DNA from: Dryococelus australis
Lineage: Eukaryota > Arthropoda > Insecta > Phasmatodea > Phasmatidae
DNA length: 64,000 nt
Direction: 5' to 3'
Assembly (NCBI GenBank): GCA_029891345.1
Contig: CM056997.1
Coordinates: 219,126,712-219,190,711, forward strand
Below the pieces are notes generated by a model. It had not been told where the DNA came from, made no database searches, and saw only the letters and a list, made by a program, of their open reading frames with translations. Of this stretch, positions 25,630 to 35,109 are shown in pieces; the first letter of the stretch is position 1; each line of letters opens with the position of its first letter. The position numbers were made by a program, and so were the translations under genes.

Positions 25630-25830
25630 CAAGTTGTAATGTTTTGCTAAGAAAATTAATTATTTGAAGCAAATTTCATTCAATATGTTAAAAGTTGGAG
25701 CAGTTCAAAGCAAATTTCATTCAATTTGTTATAAGTTGGAAAGATTCTAAGTAAATTTAATTCAAATTGTTAAAAGTTGGAACGTTTGTAAGTAAATTTA
25801 ATTCAAATTGTAAAGTCTTGTTGCTAAGTT
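25630..25830 (+). repeat. 41-bp tandem repeat array
   Basis: AAATTTCATTCAAT(A/T)TGTTA or AAATTTAATTCAAATTGTTA recurs at 25671, 25712, 25753 and 25794, an exact spacing of 41 bases, each followed by an AAGTTGGA-like block in the first three units. A weaker unit precedes them. AT-rich minisatellite inside Polinton copy 1. Confidence 0.88.
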
Positions 25831-25968
25831 GTAAAAAAATTAAAAAATATAATAACAATTTAACGATTTAAAAGAAATTTCTAAAAATTGAAACAGTTTG
25901 GTAAGAAAGTTACTAAAATGTTCTAAAAGTTTTAACAAATACTGCAAAAGAATTTTAAAAAACCCTCT

Positions 25969-26410
25969 TTTTTTTTTTTTTTTTTTTTGTAATTGTTCAC
26001 TGACATAAAGCCTAGTAGCGAAGCTGTTGGTTGTTGAAAGAGGCCTGAACCCAGATCAGACAACTCAAGGCCTGAGCGGTACCCTGCTGTGCTAGGTGAG
26101 CGCTGGGCTCTGTGCTCATGTAGGCGGCAGCACTCTCCAGCGAGTGGTAAGCTGGCAGTGGGGCTGAAGGTAGCAAGTGAGAGGTTCCCCGTCAAAGAAG
26201 ATCCGGGCAGAGAGAGCTAGGCTAGCAGCGGGCGGGCGGCCGGTTCCCCAAACATATCGACTCCATGCAGCAGCTCCTAGCAGCAGGGACCGGTTCATAG
26301 GGTGTACGATACTCTCATGCACTAGAGGGGTATTGTTGAACCCATGAAGTCAGAACAGCAAATGATGAACTGCGGGCGGGAAGCCCTATTTAGACCCCAC
26401 CACTCTCCTC
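25969..26410 (-). mobile_element. Poly(A)-tailed retroposon-like insert in Polinton copy 1
   Basis: A T run of about 20 bases (25969-25988) is the minus-strand poly(A) tail of a GC-rich segment of about 420 bases, sharply different from the AT-rich host element. Such an isolated GC-rich body with a 3' poly(A) suggests a LINE-mobilised RNA (SINE or processed transcript). No tRNA-like promoter or protein family was recognised, and no clear target duplication was found. Confidence 0.45.
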
Positions 26411-27400
26411 TCTAGCAAAATTATGTAATTGGTAATTCACTTTCAAAATACATAAACCAAACTAATTATGCCTTTTAAAAGTTTCTAAGTTAATTTTAAC
26501 CAGATTGAATGCAAATTAAAAGGATTTTACGTATTTTCTAAATTTAAGCATGTATATATTGGAGTTTAATGTGGAATATGTGTATTTATTCGGTTTTAAG
26601 CTATTATATATTAATGATGTTCTTATTTAACTGATTGCGTATATTAACAATTGTTATTCCGAAACAAACCTTTTTGCATTACGAGGTGTTTGTAAACAGA
26701 ATTTAATGTAATTTACTACGATTCAACACAGTTTCCACCCTCTCATATACATGAACAAACGAGTATCAAGCTATTGTATATATTTCAATTATGTGATTCA
26801 ATCATTATTCATCTAATGTTTTTAAGGTTTGAATCATACGTGACATAGCCGAGACTCGGGCCCAGAAACTTGTGAATATCAACCATATCTTAGCCAGGAC
26901 TCGAACTCAGAAACTAACAAATATCAACCATGCCTTATTCGGGATTGGAACCCATAGCATACTGCCTATAGTGAAATGATTACTTTATGGAGGCTGGCGA
27001 AATAATAAAATATTTTTTGTGTATTTACTGTGTGTTGTATAATATTACGATGTTTTCCGACAGACATATTTGCCAGGAGATAGTTTTATGTATCTTTAAT
27101 TGAAAAGTATTTTTTGGTGAACTAATAGTTTGTTAATTATCAGATTTATTTTTTCCTCTGCCTTTTTCATTACAACACTCGTACGTGTATAATGCAACAC
27201 AGGTTGTTAGAAACCAAACTTTTTTTTCTTATAAAATATCTCTGTTGAAAAAATTTTATCAGTTACAATTCCTCTCTTAGAAAAACAATTTCACTTTTAT
27301 ATTACAAGGGACAGGGTAAACAAACTTACGAAAGGGATTCATTTTACAACATAAATTTATTTACATAATACATACACAATTTTAACACTATCAATTATGG
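26411..27400. other. AT-rich interior of Polinton copy 1, with a 45-bp repeat
   Basis: No gene was seen. At 26840-26965 a unit of about 45 bases occurs two and a half times: a GACTCG(G/A)(G/A)C(C/T)CAGAAACT block followed by AATATCAACCAT. The rest is AT-rich without recognised content. Confidence 0.4.
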
Positions 27401-27690
27401 GTTCATCCAAAACATACAAGCAAGTACAGATTGCTCCAAAACATACACAAATAATTATAGGATGTTCCAAAAACACAATTATTTCAAAAAATGTATATAC
27501 ACGGCATTAAACAAGCAATTATAGGTTGCTCCAAAAAATTATAAACAACGTTTCAACATTAGCAAATACAGCTTGCTCCAAAACACGTATAAACAAGTAT
27601 ACGATGACACAAAAACATTTAACAAGGTATCAAATCATTTAACATAAGTCAGCACAGGTTGATTCAAAATACGTACAAATTATTTCTTTA
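27401..27690 (+). repeat. Array of degenerate GATTGCTCCAAAACA motifs
   Basis: Strings like TTGCTCCAAAACATACA, GGATGTTCCAAAAACACA, GGTTGCTCCAAAAA, GCTTGCTCCAAAACACG and GGTTGATTCAAAATACG occur six to seven times over 290 bases at irregular spacing. They lie just past the end of the small reading segment at 27775-28233 in its direction of reading. Confidence 0.6.
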
Positions 27691-27774
27691 AAAACGAATA
27701 TTTTTTCAAGTGTCGGCCACTTCTGTAAACAAAGTTTTCATGCATTTTCTTAGTATTGGATCCAGATCCCCTTC

Positions 27775-28233
27775 TTAAACTCTGATTTCAAGTAGGGAGC
27801 ATTTCTTATGCCCTGACTTTAACCTGTCTGTTTGTACACAAATGTCTTTACAATTAGGGGCATGTAAAACAATGCTTTCAACCAAGTTTCCGTATGCTTC
27901 AACATAATGTGAGGGCACATCTTCAATACTAAATGGAACAGGTGTTGTTGCAGTCATATAAAACACTGGACATTTCGAACTATTATTGCATTGAATTAGT
28001 TGATGACTCTTTTCATCTCCTTGCAGAAAATAAATTACTTTAAAATGAAAGATACTATCACAAGTCTCCGTAAATTCATGGAGTAGCCAATAAAGCATAG
28101 AAGTTATATTAGGCTTGATTAAGGCTGACATTATGGTTTCCAGATTTAAAATACGCCATGTTACGTGTCTGGTATCCAACAATCGACTCTGAAGAATTAG
28201 CAAGCAAAAATGGATGTATATTGATAAATTCAT
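27775..28233 (-). pseudogene. Unknown 152-residue segment, Polinton copy 1
   Basis: The longest open segment of the copy outside the polymerase. It starts with a hydrophobic N-terminus (IHFCLLILQSRLL) that could be a signal or membrane segment. It then carries a FTETCDSIFHFKV block and cysteines in patterns such as CNNSSKCPVFY and CKDICVQTDRLKSGHKKC, suggesting a disulphide-stabilised or metal-binding secreted-type protein. No homologous family is recognised and copy 2 has no equivalent. It is the last of the small segments in the minus-strand unit. The function is unknown. Confidence 0.45.
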
Positions 28234-28439
28234 TCTCTAATATTTCAAGTTATAATGTGTTTGAGTGCTAAATTGAATTTTTGATAATTTTATTGCTCGA
28301 TGCACGTAACATTTTGATGAATCACACCCAGTATGAACTGTGTAGCCAAACTTGTTTTTGCGATTATAATATAAAGTATTACAATCTACTCTATGTGGAG
28401 TATACTGGTTTACAATACATTTATAAGTATTGCAGTTAG

Positions 28440-28622
28440 TTAAACAGAAACAAAACTAGATGGTTTACTATGTGCTGTTGAAGATTGAGAGAAATACGTA
28501 CATTTGAAATGAATGTCTGACTCACAGAATTCCTTAACAACAATATCTGAATATGCTATAATATAAGTTACAGAATACAAACCTTTATTATTAAACACAA
28601 ACTTGCAAATCGAGGAGAACAT
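28440..28622 (-). pseudogene. Unknown small segment, Polinton copy 1
   Basis: It contains the block FCESDIHFKCTYFSQS. The plus strand of copy 2 near 45185-45235 encodes a closely similar block, so a protein was once under selection here. It follows the cysteine-module segments in the same order in both copies. No family is recognised. Confidence 0.45.
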
Positions 28623-28940
28623 GATTCTGAATTATCCACTTCACACGCATATATATTTCACATTGAGAATAAACTAATACTCCTTGTTCGAAAAAAATCA
28701 TTGCATGCTAACTTTTCACCAAAGCAAATACCGAGACGGTTATCGAAAGTGTAGCGACCAATTTTCTATATTGTTGAAAAACATGAACATGGAGAATATC
28801 ATCATACTGTTTAAAGAACACTGTTCTGTGTCCCATTTGCAGAAGTTCATATACGTCTATAGGGTTAAAGATGCTAGCTATGACTGCTGATTTAAGACTG
28901 AACGGTATCCTTTATATAAATCTTCTTTCATCACTTTTTA

Positions 28941-29210
28941 TCATTTTAAAAAGTTCTTGCTAAGACAAACTTTACAATTCCACATGCTACAGGGAGTAGT
29001 AAACTCTTTCTCACCAATGTACATAAAATGTTGCTGTTTGTTACATTGTTCTGTCCAAACTCTAATAAGAGACCAGCAACTACATTCCTTCTGCAGTACG
29101 TATTTGATTTTCTTGTAGAACATATGTTTTGTGATGTATCCACTTTGAACTTCAAATTCTAGTTGACTGTCATTACAAGGTAGCTTGATGACAGGACGTA
29201 CATTATACAA
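28941..29210 (-). pseudogene. Cysteine-module segment, Polinton copy 1 (second module)
   Basis: It shows LPCNDSQLEFEVQSG, then a KKIKYVLQKECSC block, RVWTEQCNKQQHF and MWNCKVCLSKN at the end. The counterpart in copy 2 (44401-44583, plus) keeps KKECSFCSL, VWTEQCNKKQHF and IWNCKVCLSKN. The paired C-x-C and C-x2-C spacings suggest a metal-binding or disulphide fold. No known family is recognised. Upstream, at about 29290-29400, lies the segment with TPGYRWVWFRIEDED that seems to precede it. Confidence 0.55.
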
Positions 29211-29705
29211 AGGATAAGAACTTCGCCCATTATAAATGTCGAAAACTATTAAAGTATAATAAAGACTGATTAAAGAGAAACACCAATGTCATCTCCATTG
29301 CAGATCTCTACCTGTAGTGGACTATCTTCATCTTCAATTCGAAACCACACCCACCTGTATCCTGGAGTAACACTGGCATAAGGATGAGATGAGTTGAACC
29401 TCTCCATCATAACTGAAGCTCTGGTGTACAATGCTCTCTCTTTATATACTCAGATGTTCTTCCAGTTTGTGGTAATATTAGTTCTTCAACAACAACCTTG
29501 TTATGTCTAATTTATAACCACAAACGTTGCTCTGCCATACCTCACAGTTCCGCATACCACAAGCCGATATTTTAATTAGGATTCTTCCTTGCACTTGCAT
29601 GATATGTCGTTTGAAATTACATGTTTTAATCCATATGGTGGGGCTGTCATAAGTGTCTCTAATAAGATTATATTTTATTTTTGTAAGTCCTGGTTCTTTG
29701 GTTAT

Positions 29706-29981
29706 TTATTCACTTCTAGTTTTATAACATAGGTCCCAAGAAGAATAGGTCAGTTCGCTATCGGGTTTCTTATTAAATACCGAACAGTCATCTTGTTCAT
29801 AACACAACACTCGTTCTGTATACATGTTTCCTCCGAAGCTTTGTGTAAAGTTAGAGTGAACATCTCCATTGCACATTTGGAATTGGAAGTATGTGTTGAT
29901 TAGAGACTTGAACCACAATCTCTTGTATCCTGGGGTAACACTAACTATACACCTTAGTGGGTTCGAAGGTCTCAATTTCAA
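29706..29981 (-). pseudogene. Cysteine-module segment, Polinton copy 1 (first module)
   Basis: It begins with a SVTPGYKRLWFKS block and FQFQMCNGDVHSNF, then RVLCYEQDDCSVFNKKPDSEL. The following module in the same element repeats the pattern 'TPGY.R.WFrI ... CNGD' and then 'D..LPC', so these are tandem paralogues. Copy 2 has the same pair (about 43550-43800 and 44116-44583). Function unknown. Confidence 0.55.
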
Positions 29982-30813
29982 AGTCTTACATAGGTATGAA
30001 TCTGGAACAAACCATTTTTCTCATTAATATCTTTACACATAGGTAGGATGCTGGTACGAATATTCTCTTATAGATTCGCTTTTGCATTGCGAACAGAAAT
30101 TTTTTTTCTCACAGTGAGTAGTGTTATATCGTTTTGACTATTGAATTAATACTCGAACAGTCGTGATATCCTCTGATATTTATGGCTTTCCAATGGTTAA
30201 ACTATTTAAAATTTCCTTCTTTATTTTTCCAAGTATGTTTACTGGCTAGTCTTCGAGAATTGTATTGTTTACCTATTGAAAATGGTCTTCGTAAGCTATT
30301 TTACCATAGTCCCATTTCAGGTCATGTATCTCGTAAGTCTGTTCCCGAAATATTATTTTGACTTCAGGTTTGGGAGATTTAAAGCTTAATACTTCTGAGT
30401 CATTGGCATCAGTTGCATAAGATAGTGCAGGCTCCTCAATTACAAAAGAGTTGTCTTAATCGTTTTCGAATCCCTGTGCATATCACATCATTTTCACGTT
30501 ATTTATTTTTACACGCTCAAATTATACAGTATTTACATAAAGTCTTCACTCATTTTATTTAATCGAACTCTGTGCTTGCCTCGGAAACCACTTCATCGAG
30601 TCCAGAATCGTCCATTACTACATCTGGGATAATTATTATCACTAGCAAATGCAGGCATGCTGTGTGGGCAGTCTTCACACGGGTGATATGATATTATATC
30701 CTCATCAGCTTATAAATGTTCAGGAAGGGACAGATATACTAGCTTTATTTTGTGCCCCACCAAGGAAATTATGATTTATTTCGGCAGCACTTGCAATTGA
30801 AAACAGTCTAAAC
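29982..30813 (-). other. Interior of the small-gene region, Polinton copy 1
   Basis: This contains short segments whose DNA aligns with 42690-43260 of copy 2, including a block reading PCEDCPHSMPAF (about 30670-30700) and one reading FREQTYE (about 30335). Both copies share them, so they derive from real ancestral proteins, but no family is recognised. Confidence 0.45.
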
Positions 30814-31098
30814 TCAATAACGTTTTCGCTTTCCCATATGCAGGAATCTGATTGAATACTTCAACACATTACACTTCAAAATTGTCACAGCAGTGAACTT
30901 GATGCATTGTACCTGTTGCGGGCTGATGCAGAGAGAGACATGTAATTCCTTGTAGATAATGTGTTGTAGATCTAGATGATGTAGTGGGTGCTTGGAGTTG
31001 TAGTAGATGCCTGGCATTGTAGTAGATGCCTGGCATTGTAGTAGATGTGATGGACCCCTGTCACCATTCTCGGTGTGGACGTTTGGAGAAGTAGCCAT
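30814..31098 (-). pseudogene. First small segment after the promoter, Polinton copy 1
   Basis: The ATG at 31098 lies about 80 bases after the predicted transcription start and opens a segment starting MATSPNVHTENGDRG, with a duplicated short CQASTTMPG-type stretch. The equivalent start in copy 2 (42371) is ATGTCTACAACAACC, and the DNA of the two copies aligns around it. The reading frame beyond this is not well constrained and no family is recognised. Confidence 0.45.
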
Positions 31099-31180
31099 GA
31101 TGAATGCTTAAGTCTCACTACTGTTAATACAATGCACACACATGCACACAAAGTGACCTTGGCAGTTGACGACTTAACAC

Positions 31181-31214
31181 TGAGAAAAAATTTAATTAAT
31201 TCCTCCTTATATAG
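31181..31214 (-). promoter_or_regulatory. Core promoter of the minus-strand unit, Polinton copy 1
   Basis: On the minus strand a CTATATAAGGAG TATA box is followed 32 bases downstream by TCTCAGTGTTAAG, a good match to the arthropod initiator TCAGT. The same pair, with the same downstream GTTAAGTCGTCAACTGC, is kept in copy 2 at 42236-42270. Its conservation in two diverged copies and its position ahead of the first small segment support it. Confidence 0.7.
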
Positions 31215-32844
31215 TAAATAAATTCAAGATGGCTGCCATTTTCCTTTAAATTAGCTTAAGTTTGGACTTCGGAAATAAGTTGTAATATCGTGGAATTCGA
31301 CAGATTTCAGCTTCGATAGAAGTCATTTCAAATTGTATTTGTGCTATTTCATTAATATCACAACGAAAAAAGAGTATTTTTAAATAAAATAAGTTTAAGT
31401 ATATACATTTTATGTTAGATAGTATAGTCGAAACTCTGGGCTGGGAAACTTACAGTGAAATCTACACGTGAAATACGCACAGATATGTCAAACTGTTTGA
31501 AAATGTATGTTTTCCATCACCCCTGTATTTAAAGTCATTTGGTTTTAACACGATTTTTCAAAAGGTGCAAAAACTTTTGCTTGTGTTTTGTATAAATCGA
31601 AAGATAGGTGTTTGAAATAAGGTTGGGGTGCTTTCAATGTAAAACATTTATTAAGTGAAAATATGTCTTGTAGTTAGTTGTAGTTTCAATGATTAGTTTA
31701 AATTCAAAATCAATAAGTTTGCTGGAAAATGGGATAAACTTAAAGTTTACAGGACGAAATTTCATTTTATGTAATAAAATATAAAAATTTCTTGGAATTT
31801 GATCTGGGGATTATCTATGGGATTAATGAAAATTAATTTTTCACTTCAGGGATATTAATTTCTTCGATGGGACTTTGGTAGCAAAAGTTTGTTTTTCTGT
31901 AAGTAATTTTATCCCTTGTATCTCGAAAAATAAGAGGAAGCTTCATTTCTGAACAAGTCAACGGACAGGCGAAACTGAAAGTTTGTAGGGCAGACTTTGG
32001 GGGGGGGGGGTGGAGGGGAGCTAGTCAAGCAGGGTCAGTTCAAAATTCGCTGGTCCGAGGGGGTGTTTGACAGGTGGACAGCTCTTGTGTTAGACACAAG
32101 GGCGCAGGGGTTGTCTAGCCGAAGCAGCTCTCGTCTCAGAAGAACACGCACTCTTGGCTAGGTGTTGGAGGGGACGGGGGAACGTAGCGCTAGACAGATT
32201 TTGCATATTGTGGTGCTGGATCAATAGCGGCAGACAGGAACTCTCCTTTCAGACAAAGATGCGTTTTGTTAAGGAGGGGAGATGGGGTGCAGGCAGGAGC
32301 GATGTGAACACTGCTCGCGGGTTGGCGGCATGTTAGTTTGACGAAAAGCAATGACATGGATACATCACTCTCTGCTTTGAAACACCTCTTCTGACATCTC
32401 TAGGCGCGGCGTCGTTTGGCGGAGAGTAGGCTATGACCGAGGGGTAACAGGTCGTCGATCACCGCAATATTTTGATAAGTTTTAATGTATGGGAAAAAGA
32501 TTTTTCGTGTGTTAAACCTATATAGTGTGTCCTTTATATTATAAGCATTTATCATCTCAAGTATGTTTGTGAGATTGGTCTACAAAAGTTCATAAGATTT
32601 TCAACTACCGTTTAATTAACTAGTGCCATGAATTTCACAGACTTGACGGATATTTGTGTTAACATTATCAAGATCGATGTAGTACGTCCATTATTTCAAA
32701 TAATTTTTTCTTCGAGGAAGTTTGATTTCTTGTTAAAATATATACTACATTTATATAAAGTGTTGTGGGATTATACTTAATGGGATTAAGTTCTTCTTCC
32801 CGCCATCCGAGGCTCCTTACTCTTCGATGGAAATTGTGTTAAAA
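31215..32844. other. Segment between promoter and right repeat, Polinton copy 1
   Basis: AT-rich from 31215 to 31980, then GC-richer from about 31990 to 32440, with a run of 12 G (31999-32010). The stretch near 32010-32060 aligns inversely with 41410-41460 in copy 2. No gene is recognised. Confidence 0.4.
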
Positions 32845-34426
32845 GGGAATTCTTCTTCTTCTTATGTTAGAAATATTATTTTGCAGCGGTAAACCAGTTT
32901 TCTTGATACGTCGTTAACATAATGGTGTGTGTTTAACTCCCTTGTCATTTCATTGATTTTTCATAAACTTTTAAAATTTTTCCTTCCTTTATGAATTTTT
33001 CCCGTAATTTCAAATCAGCTGTCTGTGAGATTCTGACAGCGCTCCACGTTTATAGTCAGGCTCTCGACACAAAGCTTATATGATTGCATAAGTTCTATGC
33101 TCAACTCATTCATACCTCAGACTCCACATCGAAGGGATGTGTGTTAAAATAATTTAGGTACGTGTACGAATGAGAGGGAGACATACGTGTATGTCTATTA
33201 TGCTATTGTGTCTGGTTAAAATATAATTCGTAGAGAAATAGGTTCTGTAATTTGTTTAGTGAGTCACATTTAGAGTTTTTGCCATAATTTCAACTCGGCC
33301 ACAAGCTCAACATCTATAATCGTGCATATAAGTTGGCGCACTACAGTCATTTCTTCAGCAACCTCGCAGCCAACCAGACGTGTTTAGTGTTTGTTACGTA
33401 CTTGTGTTCATTAGCTACTTAATTAATTAATTTTAAACACATATCTAATCAGACGGGGTGGATTTCATTTCACAGAAATACACACGTTAAGTTATTCATT
33501 CTACAATCTCCCTAACCCAACGGACGTATATTAAAATTATTTAAGGCACATGTACAACTCTGAGGCATCAAGTAGTGCAATTTTTATGTTAATAGGGACA
33601 TTTTTGCTTCGTTGTAACTTTTTAAATAATTTTATTTATGACACCTGGGGACTCACATAGTTGTGATCTTTAGTGAGTTAGTATTTGTTTCTTTAAGAGA
33701 CCAGGTTATTCACGTAGTTGTGTTCGTTTGGCATTTGCATTTCCGATTCGATGAGACCTTCATGTAAATTATATTGCTAGTAAACAGAACAGGGGTTAGT
33801 AGAATCATGTTTTGGATGTATTCATGTGTCTTTTCGTTTAATTGCTATTTCAAAACACACTTTTCGTGTATGTATAACTCAGTCGATATTCAAAAGCCGC
33901 CCGTGCTACACATCTCTCAGTCGCCTCTCAGACGAAATACTCCAAAAAATTAATACACATATATGTATATACACCTTCTCCAACACAGGCACACCTCAGT
34001 CAAGGGCTAGAGCTCAGAGGGTGAACATCGCTCCCCTATAAACATCCCTTCCCCAACACACCACACCTCGTACGACACCAGAGTTCCAAGGGTGAGGTCA
34101 TACCAGAGTCGCTTCCCACCTCCCAAAAATAAAGAAAATTAAAAATTTGTCCCATAGAACTCTTTTACACCAAACTACACACTCATTAAATTAAACAAAA
34201 TCCACGAAAAACATTCGATCGGATTAAGATCGGATTAATGATTAACGAAAACTATTTCATCGGATTAAAATTGGATTAACTATTTTCGATCGGATTAGGA
34301 TCGGGCTAAGGATTAACCCTATTGATGTCAATTTAATATCAAAGGGCTAATCCGATTAATAAAATTGGCAACTCCTTTGAGTTTGAGACCCCCTCCCCCT
34401 TCCCCTTCTAAACCATTTCTACTACT
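32845..34426 (-). repeat. Right terminal inverted repeat, Polinton copy 1
   Basis: Inverted partner of 16276-17960. Its tip on the minus strand is AGTAGTAG, then a G-rich stretch and TTTTATTAATCGGATTAG. It also shares blocks with the arms of copy 2, showing one family. The inner edge is approximate. Confidence 0.8.
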
Positions 34427-34800
34427 GCCTGTACCTGCATACACCCTAATGGTCATACTGAGTGGTAATATAGCCTGTAAAGTTGGTAATGATGAACGGA
34501 AAGTAGTCTCACATCTTAACATTGCATTCCAAGTGTAACATAAACATCTGTGAATATTAGAATGATATATTTTTATTGCTGTTTTTTTTAATGCATACAA
34601 CTCTAAGAATTCGTAAATGTGTATAATACCTATATACATTTATATTTATTTAAGAGTTTTACTTCTGACACGTGAATAAAGTGATACGATCCATGGCAAT
34701 GTTAGCTTAACATATGGTTGAAGTATACCCAATGGGCATACAAGTAGGTATAAAGAAGGGTCTTCAAAAGTACTCACTTTACTGTGGAAAGTTTTTGTAC
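34427..34800 (+). repeat. Repeat family X, right part of the copy split by Polinton copy 1
   Basis: It resumes the family X alignment at GCCTGTACCTGCATA (9608 in the uninterrupted copy) and continues through an AACATTGCATTCCAAGTGTA-type block, AATAAAGTGATACG, CATACAAGTAGG and GGGTCTTCAAAAGTACTCAC. Its inverted partner is at 37740-38120. Confidence 0.65.
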
Positions 34801-35109
34801 ATCTTCAGTTAAAGAGCAACTAAGTAGAGAGACAACACTCCCATGCATTGTGCCGAGTTGTTATTTAAAACCACAAAATGTAAATATTTCTCTAATACTT
34901 CATTAACATAACAAGAAGTTACTGATATAACAAATGTGCCTACTTTCCTCAATATGGGTGAAAAGCATCAACTTCGGATTTAATCAGACTAATGTTTCTA
35001 CTGATAGGGTTTGCTACCCTAAGCTATTCACAGGCCCTCTATTTTTAAAATATGTGATTGAGCCACATAAAACAAGTACGATTACATGGCCTACTGTAGC
35101 GCTACTTGT
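34801..35109. other. Spacer inside family X element
   Basis: No gene and no recognised repeat. Confidence 0.3.

Larger units (their letters stand above)
16276..34426 (-). mobile_element. Polinton/Maverick-type fossil element, copy 1 (about 18.2 kb)
   Basis: Both termini read AGTAGTAG inwards, inside long terminal inverted repeats (about 1.6-1.7 kb), with a 6-bp target duplication and a family-B DNA polymerase with the Polinton type of motifs on the minus strand. Length, termini, duplication size and polymerase agree with Polintons. From its promoter near 31.2 kb it runs leftwards: small unknown segments (27.8-31.1 kb), a repeat-rich middle (23.2-27.7 kb), polymerase (19.7-23.2 kb), Pro/Thr/His-rich tail and an AT-rich end. 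It is broken in many places, clearly more than ten. The repeat arms have diverged visibly, so it is ancient. It is inserted in repeat family X. No integrase, capsid, protease or ATPase could be recognised. Confidence 0.82.

Noticed and set aside
16276-34426. Reading copy 1 as an independent linear virus or plasmid rather than an inserted element
   Set aside because: The flanking repeat is split exactly at both ends with a 6-base duplication, showing chromosomal insertion.
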